64,000 bases of DNA from G963677485 sp942492855 (GTDB lineage Bacteria; Armatimonadota; HRBIN16): positions 3,596,001 to 3,660,000 of the forward strand of contig OW818647.1 in assembly GCA_942492855.1 (NCBI GenBank). The letters run 5' to 3'. The translations under genes were made by a program, and so were the position numbers. This document shows positions 44,962 through 54,025 of the stretch, in pieces (within the stretch, counting starts at the first letter, position 1; each line of letters opens with the position of its first letter). The notes below the pieces were generated by a model. The model saw nothing but the letters and a program-made list of their open reading frames with translations. It had not been told where the DNA came from and did not search any database.

Positions 44962-46374
44962 ATGGCCGTTCCGGGACAACTCGACATTCTGAAACAAGGT
45001 GTAGGCATATGGAACGTATGGCGGAAGCAAAACCCTGGTCATCTCATCGATTTAAGTCATGCTGATCTTCGCGACATGCAACTTCAAGGAGTCGACTTAA
45101 GCCACGCGAACCTGAAGGGAACAGTGTTCGATGGCAGTCATCATGAAACAGCTAATATGGAGTATGCAGATTTTAGCGAAGGGTCACTAAGACATTGCCA
45201 CCTCGAATGGGCAAAGCTTGGACGTTCTCTCTTCTATCAGACCTACATGTGTGATGTCCACATGGGTCATGCTGATCTTCAGTTTGCGAAAATCCGTGAC
45301 ACCAACTTTGACGATGTCGATTTCTCAGAGGCCAACATGCAAGGCATTGATGCCGTCGGTTTTAGTGATATTGGTGTAGACTTCACTGCCGCACGGATCG
45401 GGTATGCGAAACTCAGTGGTGCAATCCTCATAAAGTGCAACCTCAGTAGAGCTTTTCTGGAATATACTGACCTGAGTAATGCGTCTCTGGGTGAATCCAT
45501 TTTCGTGGATGCAGATATAAGCAATGTGAATCTTTCAGAGGCCATCCTTAGCAAGGCCAACTTCACAGGAGCCGACTTGACTGGAGCCAATCTGGCTGGT
45601 GCTAACCTAACTGACGCTAACCTCATAGGGGCAAATCTCACTGGAGCGAATTTCAGCAAGGCGTGTGTCAGTGGGGTCAGATACAAACCGCGAGCCATGG
45701 CTCGTAAATGCCAAGGCGTTCGCGTCGACGATTGCCATGGGAATGCCCTCTTCAAACGCGATGCTCAAGATCAAGACTATATAGACACACTCTGGGATCA
45801 TGCGAAATACGAGAGCCGGTTGTTTACCAACCGTGTCAAAGCAGTTAAAGCCTGGTTTGATTCTATACGACAAGAACTCCGTCTATGTCGGAGGAGATCG
45901 GTTGCCAGCCAAGGTGACATCGTTAAGAACTCGGGTAATGCAGAGTGGCAAAGAACCTGCCGACGTAATAGGAGCTCAATTGCTAACACTGCTGCAGGAA
46001 TCAGGAACGGGTTCGTCGCAGAATGGCTAACTTTCCTTGGCGTATGGCAGATCATTGGGCTTTATCTGTGGTGGATCTCTACAAACTATGGTCGCTGTAT
46101 CCCTCGAGTCATAACAATGGCTTTAGCTATCATCTACGGGTTTGGGATATACTACCAACGCCACCCAGAATTACTCAGCTACAGTTCACACAAAGTAACT
46201 GGGTTCTCACCATTTTACTACTCAATAGTTATCTTCGCGACCCTCGGTTTCGGTGATGTATCGGCTAACGGTTTACTTGGTGAGGTATTAGTAGCCTGCG
46301 AAGTATTGCTTGGCTATATATCCTTAGGTTTGCTGCTTTCAATCCTAGGGAATAAGGTTGCTCGTCGAAGCTAA
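44962..46374 (+). CDS. Second pentapeptide-repeat/ion-channel fusion
   Basis: The protein has 470 residues and is a paralogue of the gene at 39540. It shares the N-terminal LDILKQGVGIWNVWRKQNP, pentapeptides to about residue 240, the FKRDAQDQDYIDTL linker, and a C-terminal pore with ATLGFGDVSA (a K+-channel filter motif) ending in LGNKVARRS, nearly the same tail as its paralogue (LANQVARRS). A longer linker (about 275-345) separates repeat and pore. AGGAG stands 6 bases before the ATG. The retained pore and diverged repeat part suggest the beta-helix is the variable sensing or docking element. A membrane effector role is an inference. Confidence 0.83.
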   Translation: MAVPGQLDILKQGVGIWNVWRKQNPGHLIDLSHADLRDMQLQGVDLSHANLKGTVFDGSHHETANMEYADFSEGSLRHCHLEWAKLGRSLFYQTYMCDVHMGHADLQFAKIRDTNFDDVDFSEANMQGIDAVGFSDIGVDFTAARIGYAKLSGAILIKCNLSRAFLEYTDLSNASLGESIFVDADISNVNLSEAILSKANFTGADLTGANLAGANLTDANLIGANLTGANFSKACVSGVRYKPRAMARKCQGVRVDDCHGNALFKRDAQDQDYIDTLWDHAKYESRLFTNRVKAVKAWFDSIRQELRLCRRRSVASQGDIVKNSGNAEWQRTCRRNRSSIANTAAGIRNGFVAEWLTFLGVWQIIGLYLWWISTNYGRCIPRVITMALAIIYGFGIYYQRHPELLSYSSHKVTGFSPFYYSIVIFATLGFGDVSANGLLGEVLVACEVLLGYISLGLLLSILGNKVARRS

Positions 46375-46877
46375 CCACAACGATATGCAACAACATATTT
46401 GATGCATCTAGGGTCTAGTCGGATTCGGAAATATAAGCATACAGTGGCGCCTGTCTACCCGCTATCAAACTAGATGCTCGTGGTGGGTATCCAATGGGGA
46501 ATATAGAATAGGCGTGCCGTGACCTGCGTATTCGACCGATCCTCCATTCCGTCGCAGATGCCTTCAAACGCCGCTAGTATTAAGCAATAGTCAATCATGC
46601 CACCTGTAGTGCCTAATGCTCAGGTTGGGGCACGTAGGGGCAAGGCCGGCACATTCTGACTGCGACCGCAAACATGATGGGTTAACAGATGTAAAGCAGC
46701 GGGAAGGATGCCACCCACTTCATCTCATCGCAAATAGTCAATAAATATTGCAGTAACTAATATAGTAATAATCTATATTAGTTACTGCAATATTCTGGGT
46801 CTGATAAATTCGTAGCGCATCCACCCTTACCATAGAAATCTACTTATCCATGATAAGGAAGTATTAATTACGGTGAC
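46375..46877. other. Intergenic with a long inverted repeat
   Basis: About 500 bases between convergent genes. The only strong structure is the 22-bp perfect inverted repeat at 46744-46794. No coding frame is convincing. Confidence 0.5.
46744..46794. repeat. Perfect 22-bp inverted repeat, 7-base loop
   Basis: Arms 46744-46765 and 46773-46794 are exactly complementary around TAATAAT. The left arm begins AATATTGCAGTAACTAATAT. It lies between genes that converge, so it could act as a bidirectional terminator, but no T-tract follows. A cruciform, origin or recombination site is also possible. Confidence 0.8.
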
Positions 46878-47321
46878 TTAATGCTCGTCTATGAGAGGGA
46901 AGTTAAACGGTGGTATATCTATTCCTACTACCTCATGGTTGTCGTCTTGGGATAGGAACTGTATACGCATGTTTCCTCCAGCTATATTCTCAGCGAAAGT
47001 TTTCCATGCTGCACCATTAAGGTAAATAGTCTCTAGTAACACATGGGCTGATTCGCTTGCTGAGGGTTGTATGTAAGTCGGCGGTTTGGCTTGTGGCCAA
47101 TGTGATCCTGGTGATTCTGGAAATGATGCTATTCCGGCACCGGTTACTTTGTCTACTAACATAACAATATCCTTGTTGACTTGCCTCATATCTACGTTAT
47201 GAAGAACGCAGTCTAATACAATCACAATAGCGCAATTTGGTAGTGGGTTGACACCTACTAATCTTGATTTGTTTATCAGGTGAATATCTGGTTTTTTGGC
47301 TGCGCACTCATCTTGTGGCAT
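46878..47321 (-). CDS. Hypothetical 147-residue protein
   Basis: From the ATG at 47321 (MPQDECAAKKPDIHL) the protein has 147 residues. GGGGAG lies 6 bases upstream, which decides this start over a longer frame reaching 47555. I do not recognise it. It has a hydrophobic strand (CAIVIVLDCVLHNVD) and a C-terminal region with FLSQDDNHEVVGIDIPPF. There is no signal or membrane segment. The structured-RNA candidate lies 215 bases upstream on the same or opposite strand and could be its leader. Confidence 0.6.
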   Translation of the reverse strand: MPQDECAAKKPDIHLINKSRLVGVNPLPNCAIVIVLDCVLHNVDMRQVNKDIVMLVDKVTGAGIASFPESPGSHWPQAKPPTYIQPSASESAHVLLETIYLNGAAWKTFAENIAGGNMRIQFLSQDDNHEVVGIDIPPFNFPLIDEH

Positions 47322-48000
47322 GTGAAACTCCCCTGTGTAGCATAGATTTTCAGTATGCTTTTTATAAAAACATACTGAATAGTCTAATATTACCATGTAG
47401 AAAATACATTGTATGTGAATCACGCAAGTAAATATACTTGTTTTTGGGACTATTTCGGATACTCCTATAGGAACACGATGAAAGCTGCACAGCCAACGCA
47501 AGCATACCGCCGCGATCGAAACACCACTGGAGACTGCTAACGCCCCCGAGAGCAAGGGAGCAGGAACAGATGGACGGGTTCAGGCGGACCAACCAGCCGC
47601 GGGAGTTTACCCCTTCGATAGCATCGGGGCTGTTCCTGCCAGAGCGGGGCAACGTGCCTGTGTTGTTAGCTGCAAGGTGTATGGAAGCCGTCTGCTGTTA
47701 TGCTGGGGAGGTGCATAGCCCCGCCGGAGCGGTCTGATACGACCGCCGGACGGCACACAAAAGCCGTAGTTAGTTAAGAGGGTGTCTATATAGACCGTGC
47801 CATAGGCACAAGATGGCTGTGGAATGGCTGGAGATGCCGAAGAACTACCTCTTGTTCGTGTATACTTTGTTTCGGAATTCGTGCTTAAAATGGCACTTAT
47901 CTTGTACCACTTTAGGCAAAAAAACAAACAGGTAGCCCCCATTAAGGCCGGTAGTACCGCATGACGATTCAATATCTACACGATAGGATGGCACATCGGG
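47322..48000. other. Intergenic holding a structured-RNA candidate
   Basis: About 680 bases with no credible gene. The centre (47536-47754) is visibly GC-richer than its surroundings and is described separately. Frames of up to 121 codons in it have composition unlike proteins here and look like translated RNA structure. Confidence 0.5.
47536..47754. ncRNA. Candidate multi-stem structured RNA with possible pseudoknot
   Basis: Several perfect stems nest over 219 bases. GCTAAC (47536) pairs with GTTAGC (47665), CAGGAACA (47561) with TGTTCCTG (47631), and GCCGTC (47687) with GACGGC (47749). Inside the last domain, TATGC (47699) pairs with GCATA (47713). The loop GGGG (47705) can pair with CCCC (47719), giving an H-type pseudoknot. 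The hairpin CGGTC-TGATAC-GACCG (47730-47745) follows. The strand is undetermined because all pairs are Watson-Crick. Possible identities are a HEARO/OMEGA-like guide RNA remnant, a retron-like or regulatory RNA, or an unknown class. No associated nuclease gene is seen. Confidence 0.55.
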
Positions 48001-49518
48001 TCAAAACACCCAAGGAAGTTGTTCAATGGGATCGTATATGCACTTTGTTCCTGTCTTTATGTGCAACAGATGGTCATACAATGGGTGAGCTTGCTTCTTT
48101 AGCTTTTTCATCACAACGTCGATACCTTTCGTAACGGTGTATCTCGCTTTTTCAAGTGAACTGCCTGTTTTTCTAGGACGGTCATTCTTATCAATACGTT
48201 TGTTTAGCTCCTTCTGCGCTGATTTCAATTCGAATCGGGCTTCTTTAATCGCAATGTTGACTTTTGTTAACTCGGCCTGTGCTAATTTCACGAGAGCAGC
48301 ATTCATACGTTCTTTACAGATGGGCGTATCTGATTGATCCACTGGAATTCCGTCATCTCCGAGAGACTGTATGTACAGATTCTCTTCATTTCGCTGGCCT
48401 TCACTCATCGCGGCATAGATCAGATTGGGTTCCGCGAAAGACCCATTAACATGCTGAATAATCTGGAGTGCGTAGGTTTGTTCACCAGGATGGGCTAGCA
48501 GAAAAGCGATATATTCAAGCCCTTTGGTGCTCTTGAGTGGCGGATCAACTGGCACCCCGTCGTATACGATAGTCCAATGGTCGACCCCTTTTTTGAATAG
48601 GTATCTTGGCGTAGCTGAACTAGTGCCTGCGGTGTTGACTGTGGTAGCCTCCAGAACCGAATCTGTGTTCTCTCGCTTAATGGATACGCCAGCCCCCGTT
48701 CCTGCAGTAACCAGTTCATCGTCCTCTGGGAAAGGATAGTCGGCATCATCGTGAGGATTGTCATCATCAAATGGAAAGTAGTCATCATCGAATTGGTCGT
48801 AGTCATCAGATACCTTAGCACTGTCAGTAGCACAATTACCACTGCCACCACCTACGCTGTTGCCAATGGCATTGATCTGTGCAGCAAGGGCCTTCTCTTC
48901 AAGAATTGCCTTAGCTTTACCAGAGAACTCACGTCTAGTAGCGGCAGATATTGCCTTACGGTCGATATGAAATCCCGTTTCATCTATACCGAGAATTGGT
49001 TCAAGCGATACGAAAATCAGGCATGTATCGTCTTGCTTTATGTCTTTATTAGTTGGAACAAGGACAGTGGCGATTTCACCTGCTTTATTTGCGTAAGCAC
49101 CGATAAGAACTGTATCTTTATCGGCCCACGTAAGCCCTCGAGCATACATGACATCCACATTAATGCCATGAATGTCGATACTGCCGACCTTCCATAACCG
49201 ATCAGGCATGATCTCTACAGAAACGTACCCTAGCATAGTGGCTATCGTCGCAGCGAACTTACAGTTGTCAATGTGCCATTCGTAAGGTTTCGTGAAGTTC
49301 AGAAAGTCCGGGTGGTCGTCAGCGAATCCAACACCGACGATATAGCTGCCTGTGAATTCTAGCTCAAGGTGCTCTTGTTCAGACTCACTATAATAGCATG
49401 GGTTAATAACAAGATTCAGCTGCTCCTGAGTGGCTTCGCTGAGCTGATCCAAGTCAGATTCATATAAAGCGCATTGTTGCGACTCGAGCCTCATTAGAAA
49501 ATTGTCTTTAATGGCCAA
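48001..49518 (-). CDS. Hypothetical 505-residue protein with acidic linker
   Basis: The protein starts at a TTG (49518) with GGAG about 10 bases upstream. The N-terminal part (1-220) shows a DUF-like region with GVGFADDHPDFLNFTKPYEWHI and YVSVEIMPDRLWKV. A strongly acidic Asp/Tyr/Phe linker follows (about 240-268). Residues about 308-350 (WTIVYDGVPVDPPLKSTKGLEYIAFLLAHPG) resemble the small module seen at the end of some bacterial AAA/TPR regulators, with the pattern W-Y-G...-KGLxYLAxLLxHPG. The C-terminus is a Lys-rich coiled coil. The function is unknown. It is the last gene before the right attachment site. Confidence 0.65.
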   Translation of the reverse strand: MAIKDNFLMRLESQQCALYESDLDQLSEATQEQLNLVINPCYYSESEQEHLELEFTGSYIVGVGFADDHPDFLNFTKPYEWHIDNCKFAATIATMLGYVSVEIMPDRLWKVGSIDIHGINVDVMYARGLTWADKDTVLIGAYANKAGEIATVLVPTNKDIKQDDTCLIFVSLEPILGIDETGFHIDRKAISAATRREFSGKAKAILEEKALAAQINAIGNSVGGGSGNCATDSAKVSDDYDQFDDDYFPFDDDNPHDDADYPFPEDDELVTAGTGAGVSIKRENTDSVLEATTVNTAGTSSATPRYLFKKGVDHWTIVYDGVPVDPPLKSTKGLEYIAFLLAHPGEQTYALQIIQHVNGSFAEPNLIYAAMSEGQRNEENLYIQSLGDDGIPVDQSDTPICKERMNAALVKLAQAELTKVNIAIKEARFELKSAQKELNKRIDKNDRPRKTGSSLEKARYTVTKGIDVVMKKLKKQAHPLYDHLLHIKTGTKCIYDPIEQLPWVF

Positions 49519-49769
49519 CGTATTCTGTCTCCGTACGACATTAGTATAGGTATCATAATATTACTTTACTAGCGTGATACAGTCAAGATATCGAATATCC
49601 ATGGCGATCTCTGCCAAATAGAGGGTGGAGCCAGAGACGACTACACCCTTGTTATCTAGAGCTACTGCTTGATAATCTTAATGCGGAAGCGTGTGCCTAC
49701 CATTCTTAGTGAGCATGAATCGCCTCACCAAATAGGCAGAAAGCCTGGAACAGATAACAGCGGAGAGTG

Positions 49770-49782
49770 CCCCCGCACCCAT
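49770..49782 (+). repeat. Right attachment core
   Basis: CCCCCGCACCCAT is identical to the end of the tRNA-Met gene at 18088-18100. It defines the right boundary of the island. A hairpin terminator follows. Confidence 0.75.
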
Positions 49783-49785
49783 GTT

Positions 49786-49813
49786 AACCTCAACCCTCGG
49801 GTTGAGGTTTTTT
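49786..49813 (+). terminator. Rho-independent terminator after the right attachment core
   Basis: AACCTCAACCC pairs with GGGTTGAGGTT around a short loop and is followed by a T-run. It is placed as a tRNA terminator would be, directly after the tRNA 3' end copy. Confidence 0.75.
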
Positions 49814-49821
49814 GTTTGCCG

Positions 49822-50049
49822 CTAATTGCTTTCAAGCAAGAGCTCGATCTTGCCTGCCCACGCTTTCAGTATTCTCTTCTTCTCTGCATTGGTCCCATGC
49901 TCTATCGCATATTTCGTATTGTTTCGATAAGCTATGGCTGTCTGCATATCGATCTGGGGAACCTTCTGTTGCACTGCAGCTACCGATGATAGTTTCTGCT
50001 TCTCCGCAGTGAGCTCTCGAAGCCGCTGGTTAGCCCATACCGTGTCTGC
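49822..50049 (-). pseudogene. C-terminal fragment of a second serine recombinase
   Basis: About 225 bases closely match the intact recombinase (residues from ADTVWANQRLREL to AWVDKIELL) but end in LLLESN and a stop. The fragment lies about 40 bases beyond the right attachment core, at the same spacing as in the intact copy. It breaks off at about 50049 beside the IS630 remnant. It marks a second, related element that once used the same tRNA. Confidence 0.85.
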
Positions 50050-50055
50050 AAGTGC

Positions 50056-51190
50056 TCATGTAAGAGAGTCTTGTCTTATTTCAGGATAGAGCCGCCTAAG
50101 CTTGATTCGCGCATCATTTGTAGTGAACTGCCAATCTATGGTCGTCTTTGCTGTGTTGCGCTCGTGTTCCCATGCGGCAATGTTCTTTTCAAGCGTTTCG
50201 GTATCGGAAATACGTCGAGACAGGCATTGCCGGCATAGTATAGAGAGTTCTGTCTCAGCCATATTAAGCTAACTTCCGTGCTCAGGAGTATAGTGCCATT
50301 CGATCTTCTGGGAAATACGTCTCGCTTCTTCTGGCTCAAACCGTTCGTAGAGCGCTGCAGGGGTGTGCGTATTCAAGTTGTCATTCACAAGCACGATACG
50401 CTCTACATGTAGATAGTCTTCATCTACCATTTGTCGCAGCAATTCGGCAAAATCGACTAGCGTTCGTCCTTGGGTGACCTGAACACGTCGTCGACCTACC
50501 GGAGGCTCAACCCATGAGAAGAGGTTTCGAGTTCCGTGGCGTTCATATGCGTAGTCTTCGAGTTCGCATCCAGTGGATTTCTCTACTATAGAACCTCGCG
50601 GTGTGCTCCTGAGTTCTTTGGAGGTCTCGTCCAAGCAGATGACCGGCCGTAGAGGGTCGTAGGGACGTTGATAGACGTCAAATACATCCTCCATCTTGGC
50701 GATATAACGTCCTGATGGCTTACCGATGCACCATGACTTCAATCTCCAATGCTTTAATGGACATATTTTAGATGGTTGCCCACAGCAACACGAGATGTGC
50801 TGTCGATGATCTGTAATTCGATCATAATGTCCCTGATTAGCGGAACGGTCCAGCGATCGTGACCCTCTGGAGGGGTGCTGCACCCATTATCATTTTGGCT
50901 TCGATATCACCGGTTATCTTGGGTTTACCGCCGGAATGCGGTTGGTCGTATAGGGCAGCGATCATGCCATCTTTGATGAAGGCCCGCCGGATGCGGCCAA
51001 CATGGGCAGAGCTGACACTCAGCACCTGGGCGACTTCCGCATCATTACGGGCCATGCCAGTCGATCGGTCGGTCAATAGTAATAGACGTGCTTTGGTTTG
51101 GGTCCGAGCCGGTGCATTACCGGAACGAACCAGCTTTTCAAGTTGCGATATCTCTTCGGGTGTCAGATTAAGCGTTGTGTGTTTACTCAT
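50056..51190 (-). pseudogene. IS630-family transposase, inactivated
   Basis: The N-terminal helix-turn-helix part (LTPEEISQLEKLVRSGNAPA) is intact to about 50880. A frame change near 50880 and another near 50775 (after a TAA in HLKYVH) break the middle. The catalytic part reads ICLDETSKE, VNDNLNTH and TPEHGS, supplying the DDE residues. An amber stop at 50269-50271 then replaces the Trp of the usual GSWLNMAE motif. The last 68 codons follow in frame. So two frameshifts and one nonsense mutation have killed it. Terminal inverted repeats were not identified. Confidence 0.85.
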
Positions 51191-51240
51191 ACACTCAACT
51201 TACTCAGTCATCGCTAAATTACAAGGCTGGTTTACAGGCA

Positions 51241-51278
51241 CAAACTGATACAGTAGCTTCCGCCACTGTATCAGTTTG
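51241..51278. terminator. 14-bp hairpin beyond the secreted-protein gene
   Basis: CAAACTGATACAGT (51241-51254) and ACTGTATCAGTTTG (51265-51278) are perfectly complementary with a 10-base loop. The hairpin lies 12 bases after the stop of the leftward gene at 51290, so a terminator role is likely, though the T-tract is poor. Confidence 0.6.
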
Positions 51279-51289
51279 CACGCGTAATG

Positions 51290-53527
51290 CTAGTCCTGCG
51301 GCACCTGTACCTCACATGATATCTTGACTCTATACATGCGCAACTGACTGTTCCACCCTTCAGAAAGAATCTTGTGTTTCTTAGCGATTGAATCAGGGTC
51401 AAACTGAGCGTTTGGATGTTCCTTCTCGATATTCGCCACTGCAGATTTAATCGCGTCATTACGTGTCGTTGCAGTTACGCCTTTAGCAGGTAGTTTAGCC
51501 AGAGGTGTTTCACCGATGACCACAGCAACAACAGTCTTCATTGGATTTGGCTCCATGTAAGATTTGCTGGCATCTGTCACGTGAGTGTTATCAGAATTAG
51601 GTTGTTGGTCTGCTGGTAGATCACATGGCAGAAGTGAGGTATCCATCAGTTCTCTTACGGCCTTGCTACCGCATGACTGAAATGCACTAGAGATAATACT
51701 TCGGTCGGAGATGGAATCAATTGGGTCGGGACATCTCATAGAGTCTGGTCTGTTCGTCTCACCACGAACCACTACTCTGTTAGATTTTTCAACGGTGATG
51801 CGTTCAGCACTTGCGGTTAATGGACACGAGAATACGACTTGCCCTACGGTATCTGTTGTTAAGTTGCTTATATCGTATATTCTGAGATTTCCTGAGACGT
51901 TTGCTGACTGTTTGGAGCTTATCGATACAACCCATTCCATCTCACGGTTTTCGATGAGGCGTTCATGCTCCTGCTTCTCTCTTTGATACTGTTCCATCTC
52001 CCTTTGGTATTTTGGAAATGTGTTAGATCTGTATTGCTCAAGGTCTTTTATGTATTGAGGATCGTTTGCCCTATTTCCGTTATAGAGACCGTATTTTGGC
52101 CCCTGGAATAGACCTTTGGAGTCGTCAGGAGATGGCTGCTTGGGCTCATTTGGTTTTTGCTTATTGAACGCGGGAGTAGGTTGAGTCGTACATTGTGGTT
52201 GATTTGCTATATAAGTGGTATTTGTGTCGACCCCAGATAACTCAATGACAGCAATGGCTAACGTTCCTTTCACTTTGTTACGCAGCTTGGCTAGTTGGTC
52301 GGCGCTAATTCCTGTCGAGTCGCCGGTCATTGTGGCCGCAGGAATTAACTCCTTCAGGTCCTGTCGGGTGACACACTGGAAACCGGTGTCTGTTACCGAA
52401 AGTGCTGTTGTTAATTTTCCTGCCAGGTCATTAATGGTTGCCGGTGAGCTACCGGATGCGAGATTCGATTTAACGACTAATGCCAGTCGACCAAATCGGG
52501 AAAGGTCCCTGATTTTCGAGATTCTAATGGTTGCAGGAATGGATTTGAGAGATGAGTAGCTAGCTAGTGCTCTGTTCAGGAGCCTGACACTAGGAGCCGC
52601 TATGGCATAAAGATGGTCTGCTGCTTGGTCTTCTGCATCATCGGTCTTATCGCCTAATGGTTGTCTCCCAGCGATGATGTTGCAAGTGTTGTCTGGAGAG
52701 AGACAACACTCAATGAAGCCTTTGGGCATGTATTTTTCAAGAGATCGTATCTTCTCAGGGGTAATCTTCTGTCTGTCAAGAATGGTGATGATGCTGCGAT
52801 CAACCTCGCCTATATTGGATGGTTGATCTATCGGGAAGTAGTCATAGTCGTAGTTGTCCTGTCCGGGCTTAATCTGTTGTTTCATCCAGGCGTCAGTTGC
52901 GTCCTGACCCTCAGTAGATATGTAGCTGATTCGGTTAATAACAAAGCGATCAAGAATTTTGCCAGACTCGTCCAGTTCTAGTCTGGGAAGGCTAGAACTT
53001 TGGAAGCGATTAAGCTCCCAATTAAACCATTTCTCGTTAGGTGCGCTGATCATGATTTCCCAGGAATTATTGCGGGATTTTGATTTTCTGGAGTAGAGGA
53101 TCACTTCGTTTGATTTAATAATGGATGTCGGACAAGGAAGAGCAGCTTCTATCTCTGGAGTGATCGACTTCATATTGGCGCGATTGATCACAAACAAGAT
53201 GCTTTGGCTCTTCTTTTTCTTTATCGCGTGCTTTGATTTTGGCTGAATGGCATCAGCATATTCTGCCAGAGTTAATACACTTACCGGTGTGATTTTCATC
53301 TCAAATAAAAATCGCGTGATTGTTTCAATTTTCTCAGTAGATACTACGTGGATTTCCTGCTGCTTTAGTATCCTATCCACAGATACTGATGCGCCTAGAG
53401 CAGGGAGGTTCATACTAATGGTCCCTAGCACAATGAATGCCAGGATTGAGATGGAATGTCTTAATGATGCCAACATTTTGTTGCTGTTTGAGTTGTGTAG
53501 AAAAGAATAGCACTGTAGCTTTTTCAT
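51290..53527 (-). CDS. Large secreted protein with FlgO/CsgG-like segment
   Basis: The protein has 745 residues from ATG 53527 (MKKLQCYSFL), with GGAGG 11 bases upstream; a TTG further up is less likely. A hydrophobic stretch ending in NLPALGASVS (about 28-48) is a signal peptide. The middle (about 350-460) has a pattern like FlgO/CsgG/TolB-type domains (LALVVKSNLASG, TDTGFQCVTRQDLKEL, GTLAIAVIELSGV). A Pro/Gln/Glu-rich charged linker (about 475-535) separates it from a C-terminal region ending RVKISCEVQVPQD. Multiple Cys pairs are present. The exact function is unknown; an envelope role is inferred from the signal and the secreted paralogues downstream. Confidence 0.7.
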   Translation of the reverse strand: MKKLQCYSFLHNSNSNKMLASLRHSISILAFIVLGTISMNLPALGASVSVDRILKQQEIHVVSTEKIETITRFLFEMKITPVSVLTLAEYADAIQPKSKHAIKKKKSQSILFVINRANMKSITPEIEAALPCPTSIIKSNEVILYSRKSKSRNNSWEIMISAPNEKWFNWELNRFQSSSLPRLELDESGKILDRFVINRISYISTEGQDATDAWMKQQIKPGQDNYDYDYFPIDQPSNIGEVDRSIITILDRQKITPEKIRSLEKYMPKGFIECCLSPDNTCNIIAGRQPLGDKTDDAEDQAADHLYAIAAPSVRLLNRALASYSSLKSIPATIRISKIRDLSRFGRLALVVKSNLASGSSPATINDLAGKLTTALSVTDTGFQCVTRQDLKELIPAATMTGDSTGISADQLAKLRNKVKGTLAIAVIELSGVDTNTTYIANQPQCTTQPTPAFNKQKPNEPKQPSPDDSKGLFQGPKYGLYNGNRANDPQYIKDLEQYRSNTFPKYQREMEQYQREKQEHERLIENREMEWVVSISSKQSANVSGNLRIYDISNLTTDTVGQVVFSCPLTASAERITVEKSNRVVVRGETNRPDSMRCPDPIDSISDRSIISSAFQSCGSKAVRELMDTSLLPCDLPADQQPNSDNTHVTDASKSYMEPNPMKTVVAVVIGETPLAKLPAKGVTATTRNDAIKSAVANIEKEHPNAQFDPDSIAKKHKILSEGWNSQLRMYRVKISCEVQVPQD

Positions 53528-54025
53528 AGCTGGTAGATCCTCCAATTTTATTCCTAGTGAGACTGCTTTGAGATGCAGTAACAGATACTTATATAAAGTT
53601 TGATGAGTAGTGAGGCGGCATCATGAATGCATGTTCGAACTAGCTATAGAACGATCATGAATGCCGATACACTGTAATTTACATCAGTTTGAACTGCATG
53701 TCAAGACGGAGCGGATAGCAATTTGCATCAAAATTGAAAATGATAATATTGCACATATCACGGTATATGGCCATTTATCCATATTCAGTGGTTGAGGTCA
53801 CAGTTTGGAGCCACACAAAGGGCCTATGGCTTGGCAAATTCGCATATGGCTTTATCAACAACAATCAAAAATCTGCATTTCCGAAATGCGGTGTGGTCTG
53901 AGGTAGCAAACATCAGGTAATATGTATCGATGCATTCACAACGCATTGTCGCTCAGCATGCAGACGGCAACTGGCTGAACGGCCTATACGGCTTCTATCT
54001 ATGTTCTTGGAGGTTTGTACCTACA
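53528..54025. other. Divergent AT-rich intergenic region
   Basis: About 500 bases between divergent genes; both promoters must lie here. No repeat or RNA gene stands out. The methyltransferase frame extends upstream to an ATG at 53930, which is possible but less well supported. Confidence 0.4.

Noticed and set aside
46744..46794. Ordinary terminator interpretation
   Set aside because: Stem is too long and AT-rich and no T-run follows on either strand, so I list it as a repeat of unknown role.
47362..47972. Minus-strand frames of 96 and 121 codons
   Set aside because: They run through the structured-RNA candidate and have unusual composition; more likely translated RNA structure.
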